This document shows positions 35,216 to 43,245 of a DNA stretch of 64,000 nucleotides, in pieces. The stretch covers positions 806,001 through 870,000 of the forward strand of contig CAVRIA010000006.1 in NCBI GenBank assembly GCA_963721115.1. Direction: 5' to 3'. Position 1 is the stretch's first letter. The number at the start of each line of letters is the position of its first letter. The notes beneath the pieces were generated by a model that saw only the letters and a list, made by a program, of their open reading frames with translations, ran no database searches and was not told where the DNA came from. The position numbers and the translations under genes are program-made. Origin of the DNA: CAVRIA01 sp963721115. Its GTDB lineage: Bacteria > Desulfobacterota > Binatia > HRBIN30 > CADEER01.

Positions 35216-37450
35216 CTACCAGCCGTAGCCCAGGGCCCGCAGCCGTTCGACGACGTCGTCGCCGAGTGATTCTCTCGCCACCGCCTCGGCCGGCGGGACG
35301 TACCAAAGTTGCAGATAGGCAGCTGGCTCGTGCGTCGTGCAGGCGGGAAGTCTCGTATGCAGCAGCGTGGCGCTGTTCTGCACCTCCGAGAGACGCAATC
35401 GATTGGCGAGGCGGAGCTGGGCGTTTCTGCCCAGGCGGTATCGAAGTGCCTTCCCGCTCAAGGCCTCGATCACCGCTGATGCGGCATCCGCATTCAGCGT
35501 TACCTCGTCGTGCTCTGGCGCCATCAGTGCCCGCAGCGCCTTCTGCTTGCGCGGGTCGTTGACGAGCGATTCGACGGCGGCGGACCATAGGTGCGACTCG
35601 CGTGGACCGAGCCGCGACTGCAATTGCATCACGACCTCGAAGCTCCGGTTTTCGCCGCTCTCCAGCCTCGTGATCCTGTCATCGGGCTCGAAGTCGAAAG
35701 ATTGTACCGTGCCGACATTCCGCAATCGAAATCGCAAGGTGTTCTCCTTCTCCCCTCCGCAACCGCGCAGGTGCCATCCCGCCTTGTCGCCGCGGATGCG
35801 CGCCTGAAGAAGACGCCGCAGTTGCTCGGCACGGTCCGGTTCGTTGTCGATGAGGTTCTTCTTCTCGCCAGGGTCGTCCTCCAGGTTGAAGAGCTGCTCA
35901 GTTCCGTCGTTGGCATTGACGATCAGCTTCCAACCCTTTTTCAGAATACTGTCGAAGGCGTTCCCGTCGAGATCCAGGCTCGCGATCGATGCCGCGTCAC
36001 GCGCGTCGGGTCGAACGCCCTCGTCCGTCACGAGCGATTGCCCGTTCTCTCCACTCGGTACCGCAATGCCCACGCTCCGCAGGATCGTTGGCATCAGATC
36101 CGCCAACTGAACTCTGTCCTTGCGATGTGTTCCCGCATGACGATCGTCAGGCAGCTTCAGAAGCATGGGAATGCGCAGGACCTCTTCGTACAAGGTGTCG
36201 CCGTGCCGTATTTTACCGTGTTCGAGGAACTCTTGTCCGTGGTCGGCGACGACGAGGATCAACGACTGGTCGTACAGACCATGGGCCTTCAGAAACGCGA
36301 GGAATTCTCCGATCCGTTCCTCCATCCCCAGGATCTCGGCGAGGTAGTCGGCATACGCCTTGCGCGCTTTTTCGACACGGCGGCGCACGGCCGCGGAGTG
36401 CAGAACCCGCGCCAGATCTTCTTCTTCGGGCTCCAGGGGGGCATGGGCATCCATCAGGTGGATGTAATAGAAATACGGGTCGTCGCGGTTTCGTTGCACC
36501 GCTTCTTCTACGCGATCAAGAACGACCTTGACGTCCGGCTTCGAGTCTGTGGCCTGGCGTATGTCGGCGAATCGATCGAACCCTTGACCGAAGCCCCAGA
36601 CCGGAAGAATGTTCGGATTCGTCGACCACGCCAGACTATCGTAGCCGTTGTCGCTGAGAATCTCGGCCAGCGTGGTTCGCCCGCGATCGAGTTTGTCGAG
36701 ACGCCCGTACACTCGGTGGCGGTAGGGTGGCAGCCCGGTCAGCAAGGTGGCAACCGAGGTCCGAGTCCATGAGCATGGGGCGCGCGCGTTCTCGAAGATG
36801 ATGCCGTCGCGAACCAGCGGCCCGAGGCCGTCGTTGGGCTCGCCTTCGCGACCGGTCGTGAGAAGACTATCGGCCCGCACGGTATCAATGAGTATCAAGA
36901 AGACCGGAGGCTTTGTCGGCCTCCCGCTGCGGATCAAACGGGGCGAGGACATGAACCAGGTCTCCGCCACGGCCGGATCCCGCTCGACCTCGATCTCTAT
37001 CGGTTCCTTCGTCTCGATGACGGGGAGCCGGCAACTTCGCCAGGGGCGGCCGCTATCGGGCCACCGCGCATCGCATTTCGCGCCGCTCGGTACACCGCCC
37101 GATCGCAGGTGGATCGCTGCGGCAGTTCCCGATGAGCCCGGTGAAGGGCCGCCGAGATCCGTCACGATGGTTCCTTCGGAAAGCCGGCCCAGGGGCAGTC
37201 GCGCAATGCCATGCTCGTCGAAGGTCAGGCGAACGGACGGCCGCCAGACTTCACCGACGGCGGTCATCTCGATCTCGAACCTACCTGCGTCGACGAGAGG
37301 TCTGAGAATCTCGCGCGAGGCCGATGGCTCCGACCGCCGACACGAGGCAAGAAAACACAAGGCAACGCAGGATACGGCAACGGCTGTCGAGAATGCCGAG
37401 GACCTGGCCTCCCGGCATTCGGAGGCGAGAGACGACTGCCACAGACGCAT
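35216..37450 (-). CDS. Sulfatase-fold (alkaline phosphatase superfamily) lipoprotein with Thr at the nucleophile position
   Basis: A 744-residue predicted lipoprotein (lipobox FLASC, Cys 37). The metal-binding start of the catalytic domain is FLILIDTVRADSLL near residue 190. The nucleophile loop is CSWTRTSVATLLTG; aligned by its TG end with the sulfatase signature (C/S-x-P-S-R-x4-TG), the formylglycine position is Thr229 and the Arg is replaced. YIHLMDAHAPLEP, ILVVADHGQEFLEHG and RHGDTLYEEVLRIPM complete the fold. Enzymes with Thr here, such as LtaS-type phosphotransferases, are not sulfatases, so a phospho-transfer or phosphohydrolase role is possible. The last 200 residues are a soluble C-terminal extension. 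No anaerobic sulfatase-maturating enzyme is nearby. Confidence 0.78.
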   Translation of the reverse strand: MRLWQSSLASECREARSSAFSTAVAVSCVALCFLASCRRSEPSASREILRPLVDAGRFEIEMTAVGEVWRPSVRLTFDEHGIARLPLGRLSEGTIVTDLGGPSPGSSGTAAAIHLRSGGVPSGAKCDARWPDSGRPWRSCRLPVIETKEPIEIEVERDPAVAETWFMSSPRLIRSGRPTKPPVFLILIDTVRADSLLTTGREGEPNDGLGPLVRDGIIFENARAPCSWTRTSVATLLTGLPPYRHRVYGRLDKLDRGRTTLAEILSDNGYDSLAWSTNPNILPVWGFGQGFDRFADIRQATDSKPDVKVVLDRVEEAVQRNRDDPYFYYIHLMDAHAPLEPEEEDLARVLHSAAVRRRVEKARKAYADYLAEILGMEERIGEFLAFLKAHGLYDQSLILVVADHGQEFLEHGKIRHGDTLYEEVLRIPMLLKLPDDRHAGTHRKDRVQLADLMPTILRSVGIAVPSGENGQSLVTDEGVRPDARDAASIASLDLDGNAFDSILKKGWKLIVNANDGTEQLFNLEDDPGEKKNLIDNEPDRAEQLRRLLQARIRGDKAGWHLRGCGGEKENTLRFRLRNVGTVQSFDFEPDDRITRLESGENRSFEVVMQLQSRLGPRESHLWSAAVESLVNDPRKQKALRALMAPEHDEVTLNADAASAVIEALSGKALRYRLGRNAQLRLANRLRLSEVQNSATLLHTRLPACTTHEPAAYLQLWYVPPAEAVARESLGDDVVERLRALGYGW

Positions 37451-37607
37451 GGGCTGACGGTAACCGGAGGCGACGGTGATGGCAATTCAAACATTCTCGG
37501 TAGCGCGGCCTCGCGACGCCTCGCGCTTCAATCCGAGGCGAATTCCGCGTTGAGCAGATTGCCCAGCCTCCGCGGGTCAGGCCGCGGACGGCGGGCGACG
37601 AATCGAC

Positions 37608-39005
37608 TCATGACGGGGAGGGGCACACCTCGGCGCGGAGCTGCGCGGCCGATCGTCCGCGCATGGCGTTGATGATGCGGACGACGGCGCGGGTGATCGG
37701 CACCAGGCTGGGCTCGTGGACCTTGTCGAGCGTGTCCCGGGAGTCGAACAGGTACATCGGCGCGGTGAGGAAGTTGACGATCGGCACGCCGGCTGGGTGG
37801 AAGAAGGCTCCGTCAGTCGGGGGCATGGGGCTGCCAGGCGGAAAGCCGTCGGGCGGCATGAGGAACGAGCGGCGCAGATCCTCGGCGCGGATCGCCGCTT
37901 CGACCGAGTCTTCGAGAGCGGCAATCCGACTGGTGAACCACCAGCGCACCTCGGGAGCGTCCGTGGCGATGAGCCGTCCGTTCTCTCCGCGCGCCTCGCG
38001 CGCCGCGTGCTCGAGGTGGATCTCGAGGACGACGCGCTCGAGGAAGTCGGCGTGCCGGCCGACGAACGCCTTCACGCCGGCGCCTCCGGCCATGTGGCCG
38101 GCGTTGAGCAGGAACATCAGGTTGTGCGGGCGCTCGCGCTGCGGCACCTGCGACCAGTAGAGGGCCTGCGCGAGCACCATCGCGATGCCGGAGCCGTCCT
38201 CGACCGCCGACGCCCACGGCCCGTCGTGGTGCGATCCGACGATGATCCACTCGTCCGACGCCCCGGGCAGCACGGCGGTCACGTTGTGCGAGGTGAACCG
38301 GTCCACGGCGGCGTCGACGGCGATCCGCGCCGAGACCGCCCCCTGCGCCATCATCGCCCTCAGCCGGTCGCCGTTCGACTCGCTGATCCACACGCCGGGA
38401 ATCGGGCGCTCCTCGGCGTCGTACGGCACGTAGTAGTCGTGCGTCTCGAAGGGCAGGCCGCGCAGCACGCCGACGAAGCCGGTCGCACCGGCGGCGACGG
38501 CCGGGTCCATGACCTTCTGGAAGGCGGCACCGAACGGCAGGACCTGGCGCAGCGTGTCGAACTCGCTGGCGGGGTCGTAGGCGCGTGATGCGAGATGCCG
38601 GACGACCGACTGGGGCAGGACAAGTACCTCGTTGTCGACGACGGCGATCTTGCCGGTTGCGTCGCATCCTTCCACCATCGGCGACAGCGGTCCCTCGGTC
38701 CCACCGGTCGGCGACGAGTACGGCAGCGGGAAGCAGGGGAACTCCCGTTTCCAGTCCGGCGCCGACTCCGGCCACGCTTCGAGGGACCAGCGGTGAGGGA
38801 GCCAGCGCTTCACCTCGACCGGATCGAGGGTCACGGACTCCAGGCCGAACGCAGCGAGCTGATCGCGCGCCCAGCGCTCCGCCCATTGATCGGCCGGATA
38901 GCCGGGCCGCCGCACGCCCTGCGCCACCACCTCGGCGATCCAACCCACCATCTGCTCGGCGCCGGGCAGCAGGTCCTCGTGAATGGTCGGAATGGGGGTG
39001 TTCAT
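37608..39005 (-). CDS. M28-like metallopeptidase-fold protein with altered active site
   Basis: A 465-residue protein. The first M28 metal motif is visible as VGSHHDGPWASAVEDGSG (H259, D261, D270), and residues 100-220 resemble an inserted PA-type domain (GATGFVGVLRGLPFETHDYY). In place of the usual Glu-Glu pair (general base and zinc ligand) the sequence reads LNAGHMAGGAG, and the late SDH motif reads TDGAFFHPAGVP. The protein may therefore bind metal differently or have lost peptidase activity. The ATG at 39005 lies at the edge of the ~100-bp repeat, which supplies a GGAGAAG ribosome site five bases upstream. There is no signal peptide. It is 157 bases from the sulfatase-fold gene. Confidence 0.75.
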   Translation of the reverse strand: MNTPIPTIHEDLLPGAEQMVGWIAEVVAQGVRRPGYPADQWAERWARDQLAAFGLESVTLDPVEVKRWLPHRWSLEAWPESAPDWKREFPCFPLPYSSPTGGTEGPLSPMVEGCDATGKIAVVDNEVLVLPQSVVRHLASRAYDPASEFDTLRQVLPFGAAFQKVMDPAVAAGATGFVGVLRGLPFETHDYYVPYDAEERPIPGVWISESNGDRLRAMMAQGAVSARIAVDAAVDRFTSHNVTAVLPGASDEWIIVGSHHDGPWASAVEDGSGIAMVLAQALYWSQVPQRERPHNLMFLLNAGHMAGGAGVKAFVGRHADFLERVVLEIHLEHAAREARGENGRLIATDAPEVRWWFTSRIAALEDSVEAAIRAEDLRRSFLMPPDGFPPGSPMPPTDGAFFHPAGVPIVNFLTAPMYLFDSRDTLDKVHEPSLVPITRAVVRIINAMRGRSAAQLRAEVCPSPS

Positions 39006-39100
39006 CGGCGCTTCTCCGGCGGGACAGTCATCGCACGAAGGTCATCGCGCGCCTCTCGCTTGCGTTCAACCTCCCGCGTGGATTTTCTGCTTCCATTAGA
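39003..39100. repeat. ~100-bp direct repeat, copy 2
   Basis: The second copy of the 34851-34949 unit. On the minus strand it ends in a ribosome site (GGAGAAG, 39017-39011) and the ATG of the M28-like gene. On the right it joins a 5-prime-truncated Fic gene inside the Fic active-site motif. Confidence 0.9.
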
Positions 39101-39638
39101 CGGCAACGGGCGCACGTCGCGGCTGCTCTCGACACTCTGCCTCTACCGGGCCGGTTACGACTTCAAGCGTTTGTTCACGATCAGCGAGTACTACGACCGC
39201 GACCGGCCCGCCTTCTACCGGGCGATCCAGAGCGTGCGCGAACACAGGCTCTCGGTGCGACAGGCGCTCGCCCTCGGCCAGGTGCTCGATGTGGGCCGGC
39301 TGACGATCCAGGAGCTCGAGGCCCTCTGCCCGGGGGTGAACCGGCGGACTCTGCAGCGGGACCTGCGGGACCTGGTTGAGAGGGGCCTGCTCGTTGCGCA
39401 GGGTCAGACCAACCGCTTGGAGTACGTTGCGGGGAAAGAAGTTGCGCAACTCACGACAGACTCGCGACAAGACTTGCGACACACTTGCGACGGGACTCGC
39501 GTCATGAGCCCCGAAATCTCCGAACGCTCCTTCGAGGAGGCGATCGAGTGCGCGCTGCTCCAACGCGGGCCCGACGCCTGCGCCGGAGGGCTGAGGCGCG
39601 AAACGAGACGGGACACGCAGGCAGGTGAGGGTGCGTGA
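39096..39638 (+). pseudogene. Fic-family protein, 3-prime fragment
   Basis: The fragment starts in the middle of the Fic signature HxFxDGNGRxxR: LDGNGRTSRLLSTLCLYRAG is present, but the catalytic His and everything before it are gone, replaced by the ~100-bp repeat. The rest, KRLFTISEYYDRDRPAFYRA and a winged-helix-like tail (TLQRDLRDLVERGLLVAQG), is a normal Fic C-terminus and remains open to the TGA at 39636. Fic enzymes transfer AMP to protein hydroxyls. Without the His this product would be inactive. A GTG at 39078 inside the repeat could start translation, but there is no sign it does. Confidence 0.75.
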
Positions 39639-39663
39639 CAGATCGGTGCCGACCCTCTAGAGG

Positions 39664-41370
39664 TCAGGCGGCGGGGTCTGTGGGGTCGCGACCCAGGACG
39701 CGCGCAAGAGCGCGCGCGAGCTGGTCGCCGGAATCGGCCCCGCTCCCGGGCGAGCGGAATGCGACGTGCTGATCGGGACGTACGAGGAGCGCACCGTCGG
39801 GCCGCATTTGCGCGGCCGACGTCCACCAGTCCTCCGGGTCCGCGAAGTCGCGGCCGACCTGCGCGCAGTGCAGCGACGGTGTCATGCCGCGCGCCGCTTC
39901 GATCCATGGCGCCCCGTCGGGGCCCGCGAGGATCGTGCAGCGATCGAGCGGCAGCAGGTCGAGCGTCGACAGCCGGCGGCCGTCGCGCTGCACCCAGCCG
40001 TGCGGCAGGCGCGCTCCGGGACGACTGGTTGGTACGAATTCCCGCACCGGATTCTCGGGCAGCGGCCTGTCGGTGCCGTCGGGAACCAGGGCGCCGGCTT
40101 CGTAGGAGAAGCCGAGCTGCAGGCCGAGCATGTCGAAGTGCTCGGCCTGGTGCTCGATCGCCGCGGCCACCTCGCGGCGCTTCGCGGGGTCGGCGAGCGT
40201 CTCGGCGAAGCGCTGTCTCGACACATCTGCATCGTCGCTGAACCCCAACGCCTGCGGCACCTCGAACAGTCGCATCGCATTCTGCAGGCTCTGATCGGCG
40301 TTGTACTGGGCGACCGGCCGGCGCTCGGTCTCGTACGTCTCGAGCAGCGCAGGCGCCGCGCTGCCCGAAAGGACGGCGGCGAGCTTCCAGGCGAGGTTGT
40401 GCGCGTCCTGCACGCCGGTGTTGAGCCCCAGGCCGCCGGTCGGCGGGAAGCGATGCGCGGCGTCGCCGACGAGGAACACCCGCCCGTCTCGATAGCGCTC
40501 CGCCACCTGGCAGGACATCGCCCACGGAGAGATCGTGCGGATCGCGAACTCGACGTCGTCGCGCGCCAGCGCCCGCCGCACCAGCCCCTCGCAGCGGGTG
40601 ACGTCGTAGCTCTCCGCGGACTCGCGCTCCGGGTCCCAGCTCTGCATGAACACCCACTCGCGGTCGATGTCGTGCGCGACGAACGTTCCGAGGCAGTCGG
40701 GGTCGCACACCCAGTAGAGGACGCCGGGGCAATCGCGTACCACGGCGCGCAGATCGGCCTCGAAATGGATCATGACGAAGCTCTGCAGGTGCTGGGGGCC
40801 GACCTGGGGAATGTCGAGCCACTTGCGAATGCGGCTGCCCGCGCCGTCCGCCGCCAGCACGTAGCGGCTGCGTACCTCGTAGGTCGCATCGCTCTGCAGG
40901 TCGCGCACCTGCGAGGTGACGCCGTCGGGGGCGCGCTCAGCGGACTCCCACTGGTGGCCGTAGCAGGGGGTGGGGGCGCCCGCCGCGGTGAGCGAGTCGA
41001 GAAGGATCGGCTCGAGGCGATGCTGGGAGAGGTTGCGCAGCGGGGTCGGCGTCAGCGCCAGCACGTCGTCTCCCTGGCGCTCGTAAGGCAGTCGGCCGAG
41101 CACATCTCCGCCCAGCTTGGTCACCCAGTAGACGAAGCCGGCGTCGGCCGGATCCTTGGCTGCCGCCTGAATGGCCTCCATGTCGACACCTGCCTGGCGA
41201 AAGATCTCGAACGTGCGGGCGTTGACGGCATGAGCGGCGGGAGCGCGATGCGGGCCGGAGCGGCGCTCGACGATACGACACGCGACGCCGAGCCGGTGCA
41301 GCAGCAGACCCGCGATCAGCCCGACCGGCCCGGCGCCGACGATCAGAACGGGTATGTCGATTCGCTTCAT
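39664..41370 (-). CDS. FAD-dependent aromatic-ring monooxygenase (PheA/TfdB/MhpA-like)
   Basis: A 568-residue flavoprotein. FAD-binding motifs are VLIVGAGPVGLIAGLLLHRLG at the N-terminus (GxGxxG), VLAADGAGSRIRKWL near 175 and the ribose-binding GDAAHRFPPTGGLGLNTG near 300. The family uses NAD(P)H and oxygen to hydroxylate phenols and related aromatics. The start at 41370 (MKRIDIPV) is the family start; a longer frame reading upstream through the SDR gene is not real. It is the last gene of a three-gene minus-strand operon with an SDR and an extradiol dioxygenase, which together could hydroxylate and open an aromatic ring. The exact substrate is not evident. Confidence 0.88.
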   Translation of the reverse strand: MKRIDIPVLIVGAGPVGLIAGLLLHRLGVACRIVERRSGPHRAPAAHAVNARTFEIFRQAGVDMEAIQAAAKDPADAGFVYWVTKLGGDVLGRLPYERQGDDVLALTPTPLRNLSQHRLEPILLDSLTAAGAPTPCYGHQWESAERAPDGVTSQVRDLQSDATYEVRSRYVLAADGAGSRIRKWLDIPQVGPQHLQSFVMIHFEADLRAVVRDCPGVLYWVCDPDCLGTFVAHDIDREWVFMQSWDPERESAESYDVTRCEGLVRRALARDDVEFAIRTISPWAMSCQVAERYRDGRVFLVGDAAHRFPPTGGLGLNTGVQDAHNLAWKLAAVLSGSAAPALLETYETERRPVAQYNADQSLQNAMRLFEVPQALGFSDDADVSRQRFAETLADPAKRREVAAAIEHQAEHFDMLGLQLGFSYEAGALVPDGTDRPLPENPVREFVPTSRPGARLPHGWVQRDGRRLSTLDLLPLDRCTILAGPDGAPWIEAARGMTPSLHCAQVGRDFADPEDWWTSAAQMRPDGALLVRPDQHVAFRSPGSGADSGDQLARALARVLGRDPTDPAA

Positions 41371-41390
41371 CGCTGTTCTCGGCGCCGGCG

Positions 41391-42170
41391 TCACGTCAGC
41401 CCCGGATACGTGCCGCCGTCGAGCTGCAGGTTCTGTCCGGAAATATAGCCCGCCTGTGCGCTGCACAGATAGGCGCACGCGTCTCCTACCTCGTCGGGCC
41501 GCCCGAGTCGTTTCGCGGCGATCGAGTTGCGGATCTCCTCGTACGACTCTTCCACCGAGCGGTTGTGCAGCGCCGCGGTCAGCTGCGCCATGAAGCGCTG
41601 GCGATCCGTGTCGATGCGCTCGGGCAGCAGATTGTTGATCGTGACGTTGGCGTGCGCCACGTCGCGCGACAGCGCCTTGCACAGCGCCGTCAGGCCGGTG
41701 CGCGCGCCGCACGAGAGCCCCATCGGAGCGAAGGGCGTCTTGACCATCGCCGAGGTGATGTTGACGATGCGTCCGAAGCGGCGCTCCACCATGCCGTCGA
41801 GCACGTCCCGGATCATGAGCGCCGGCGCCAGCATGTTGGCATCGAGGGCGGCCAGCCAGGCGTCGCGATCCCAATCCTGGAAGCGACCCGGCGGCGGGCC
41901 ACCGTTGTTGTTGACCAGGATGTCGGGTTGCGGGCACGCTTCGAGCAGCGCCCGGCGGGTCTCTTCCGAAGCAATGTCTCCCGCCACGGTGGCCACGCGT
42001 GCGCCCGTGACCTCCCGGATCTCCCCAGCCGTGGCGTCCAGCACCTCCGCGCCGCGCGCATTGATGGCGAGCTCGACCCCCTCGCGCGCCAGCGACAGCG
42101 CGCAGGCTTTGCCGAGGCCTTTGCTCGCCGCACAGACGATCGCTCTCTTGCCGCGAATTCCCAGATCCAT
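41391..42170 (-). CDS. SDR oxidoreductase of the subgroup lacking the YxxxK catalytic motif
   Basis: A 259-residue short-chain dehydrogenase/reductase fold with a nucleotide-binding loop CAASKGLGKACAL and ILVNNNGGPPPG. The usual YxxxK is absent: the region reads FAPMGLSCGARTGLTAL, as in a divergent SDR subgroup with LSNGAR at this place. NNLLPERIDTDR and the C-terminal GYISGQNLQLDGGTYPG are otherwise typical. It lies 20 bases upstream of the monooxygenase and 36 bases downstream of the dioxygenase, so it belongs to the same operon. Its role in the pathway, possibly dehydrogenation of a dihydrodiol-type intermediate, is inference and is weakened by the missing Tyr/Lys. Confidence 0.82.
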   Translation of the reverse strand: MDLGIRGKRAIVCAASKGLGKACALSLAREGVELAINARGAEVLDATAGEIREVTGARVATVAGDIASEETRRALLEACPQPDILVNNNGGPPPGRFQDWDRDAWLAALDANMLAPALMIRDVLDGMVERRFGRIVNITSAMVKTPFAPMGLSCGARTGLTALCKALSRDVAHANVTINNLLPERIDTDRQRFMAQLTAALHNRSVEESYEEIRNSIAAKRLGRPDEVGDACAYLCSAQAGYISGQNLQLDGGTYPGLT

Positions 42171-42206
42171 CCGCGCAGTCCTCCTCTCGACCGGCCGGCC
42201 TGCCGC

Positions 42207-43139
42207 TCAGAAATCCAGGTCCGGCGGTGGCGGCGGCCCCCACTGGCTCAGTGCGTTCAAGATGTGGTGCGACTCGGCTGCGACGCCCGCCGGGAGCAGG
42301 TCGCTGTCCGTCCAGTGCTCCACCGTGAACCCGATGGGGTCCTTCCAGTAGTCGAAGACCTGACCGCCGAGGACGTGCCGGCCGATCCCCCAGTAGTGGC
42401 GGTGGCCGTTCGCCGCCAGATGGTCGTGGCCGGCCATCAGGTCGTCGAAGTCGGCGACCTCCCACGACACGTGGCCGAGCTTCGCCTCCGGGGTTTCGAG
42501 GATCAACAGCGTATGGTGGTCGACGGGAACGTCGCCGCGATCGCAGCGCATGAAACGGCCGATCGGCTTCTCCGGTCCCTCGAGGTAGACGTCGTCGGAG
42601 ACGAGCAGCCCGAGGTGCTCGTGGTACCAGCGCCACAGCGCGACGAGATTCGTCGTCTTGATCGCCGCGTGTCCGCAGCGCTTCGGCTGCGAGGGGCCGG
42701 GTTGGATGCGTTGCAGCGTCACCGCGCGGACGCGATTCTCCCCGGTGTTGAGCGGCGCGTGGGTGCGCAATGGCAAGGGCGGCAGCGTCTCGATGCCGTG
42801 TACGACGTCGATGCGGCGGCCGTCCGGGTCGGTCAGGCGGACGACCGAGCCGCCGCCCGGCTCGCGTAGCGGCTCGACGGCCCGCTGCGTCGCCTTCGCC
42901 AGTGCGGCCAGATCGTCGCGACTATCCGCCTGGAACGCCAGGCCGAGGAACGCCGGCTCACCGCGATGGGTGACGTGCACGTGGTGGTCGGGGTCGGTCC
43001 CGCGCATGTAGAGCGCATCGTCGGTGCGGGCCGAGCGCTGCAGCCCGAAGTCGACCAGAAAGCTCTCCATCCGATCCAGGTCGGGGGCCTGGAAGCGGGG
43101 AAAGGCGACGTCTCTGACTTTGATGATCGATGGGGCCAT
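42207..43139 (-). CDS. Type I extradiol (catechol 2,3- or biphenyl-2,3-diol-type) dioxygenase, VOC fold
   Basis: A 310-residue two-domain VOC protein. The Fe(II) ligands of type I extradiol dioxygenases are in place: H157 in CGHAAIKT, H223 in KLGHVSWEV and E274 in FTVEHWTD, with spacings of 66 and 51 residues, close to BphC. Y249 in HRHYWGIGRH fits the active-site patch. The enzyme would cleave a catechol ring next to the two hydroxyls. The ATG at 43139 has an excellent ribosome site (GGAGGAG, four bases upstream); the frame is open further but that part overlaps the AraC gene. First gene of the aromatic operon, divergent from its probable regulator. Confidence 0.88.
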   Translation of the reverse strand: MAPSIIKVRDVAFPRFQAPDLDRMESFLVDFGLQRSARTDDALYMRGTDPDHHVHVTHRGEPAFLGLAFQADSRDDLAALAKATQRAVEPLREPGGGSVVRLTDPDGRRIDVVHGIETLPPLPLRTHAPLNTGENRVRAVTLQRIQPGPSQPKRCGHAAIKTTNLVALWRWYHEHLGLLVSDDVYLEGPEKPIGRFMRCDRGDVPVDHHTLLILETPEAKLGHVSWEVADFDDLMAGHDHLAANGHRHYWGIGRHVLGGQVFDYWKDPIGFTVEHWTDSDLLPAGVAAESHHILNALSQWGPPPPPDLDF

Positions 43140-43140
43140 G

Positions 43141-43179
43141 TCTCCTCCGCGGTTCTTCGTCGATGTGCCGCGGATTCTA
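43141..43179 (-). promoter_or_regulatory. Ribosome site and candidate -10 of the aromatic operon
   Basis: On the minus strand a TAGAAT hexamer (43179-43174) resembles a -10 element and is followed by the GGAGGAG ribosome site (about 43149-43143) before the ATG at 43139. No convincing -35 is seen, as expected for a promoter needing an AraC-type activator. The 106-base divergent gap also carries two CCGCGG palindromes. Confidence 0.4.
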
Positions 43180-43245
43180 TCCCAAATGTGGTTTGCCTTG
43201 CTTTGCCGGCCGGGCCTATCTTTTGGCCGAACGAGACAGTTTTCG

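Noticed and set aside
34996..35562. Plus-strand open frame beyond the branching-enzyme fragment
   Set aside because: After ILVFAR the sequence has no family similarity and lies opposite the end of the sulfatase-fold gene.
41371..42636. Extension of the monooxygenase frame upstream to about 990 codons
   Set aside because: The extra part is the SDR and dioxygenase genes read in another frame; the family start MKRIDIPV at 41370 is clear.
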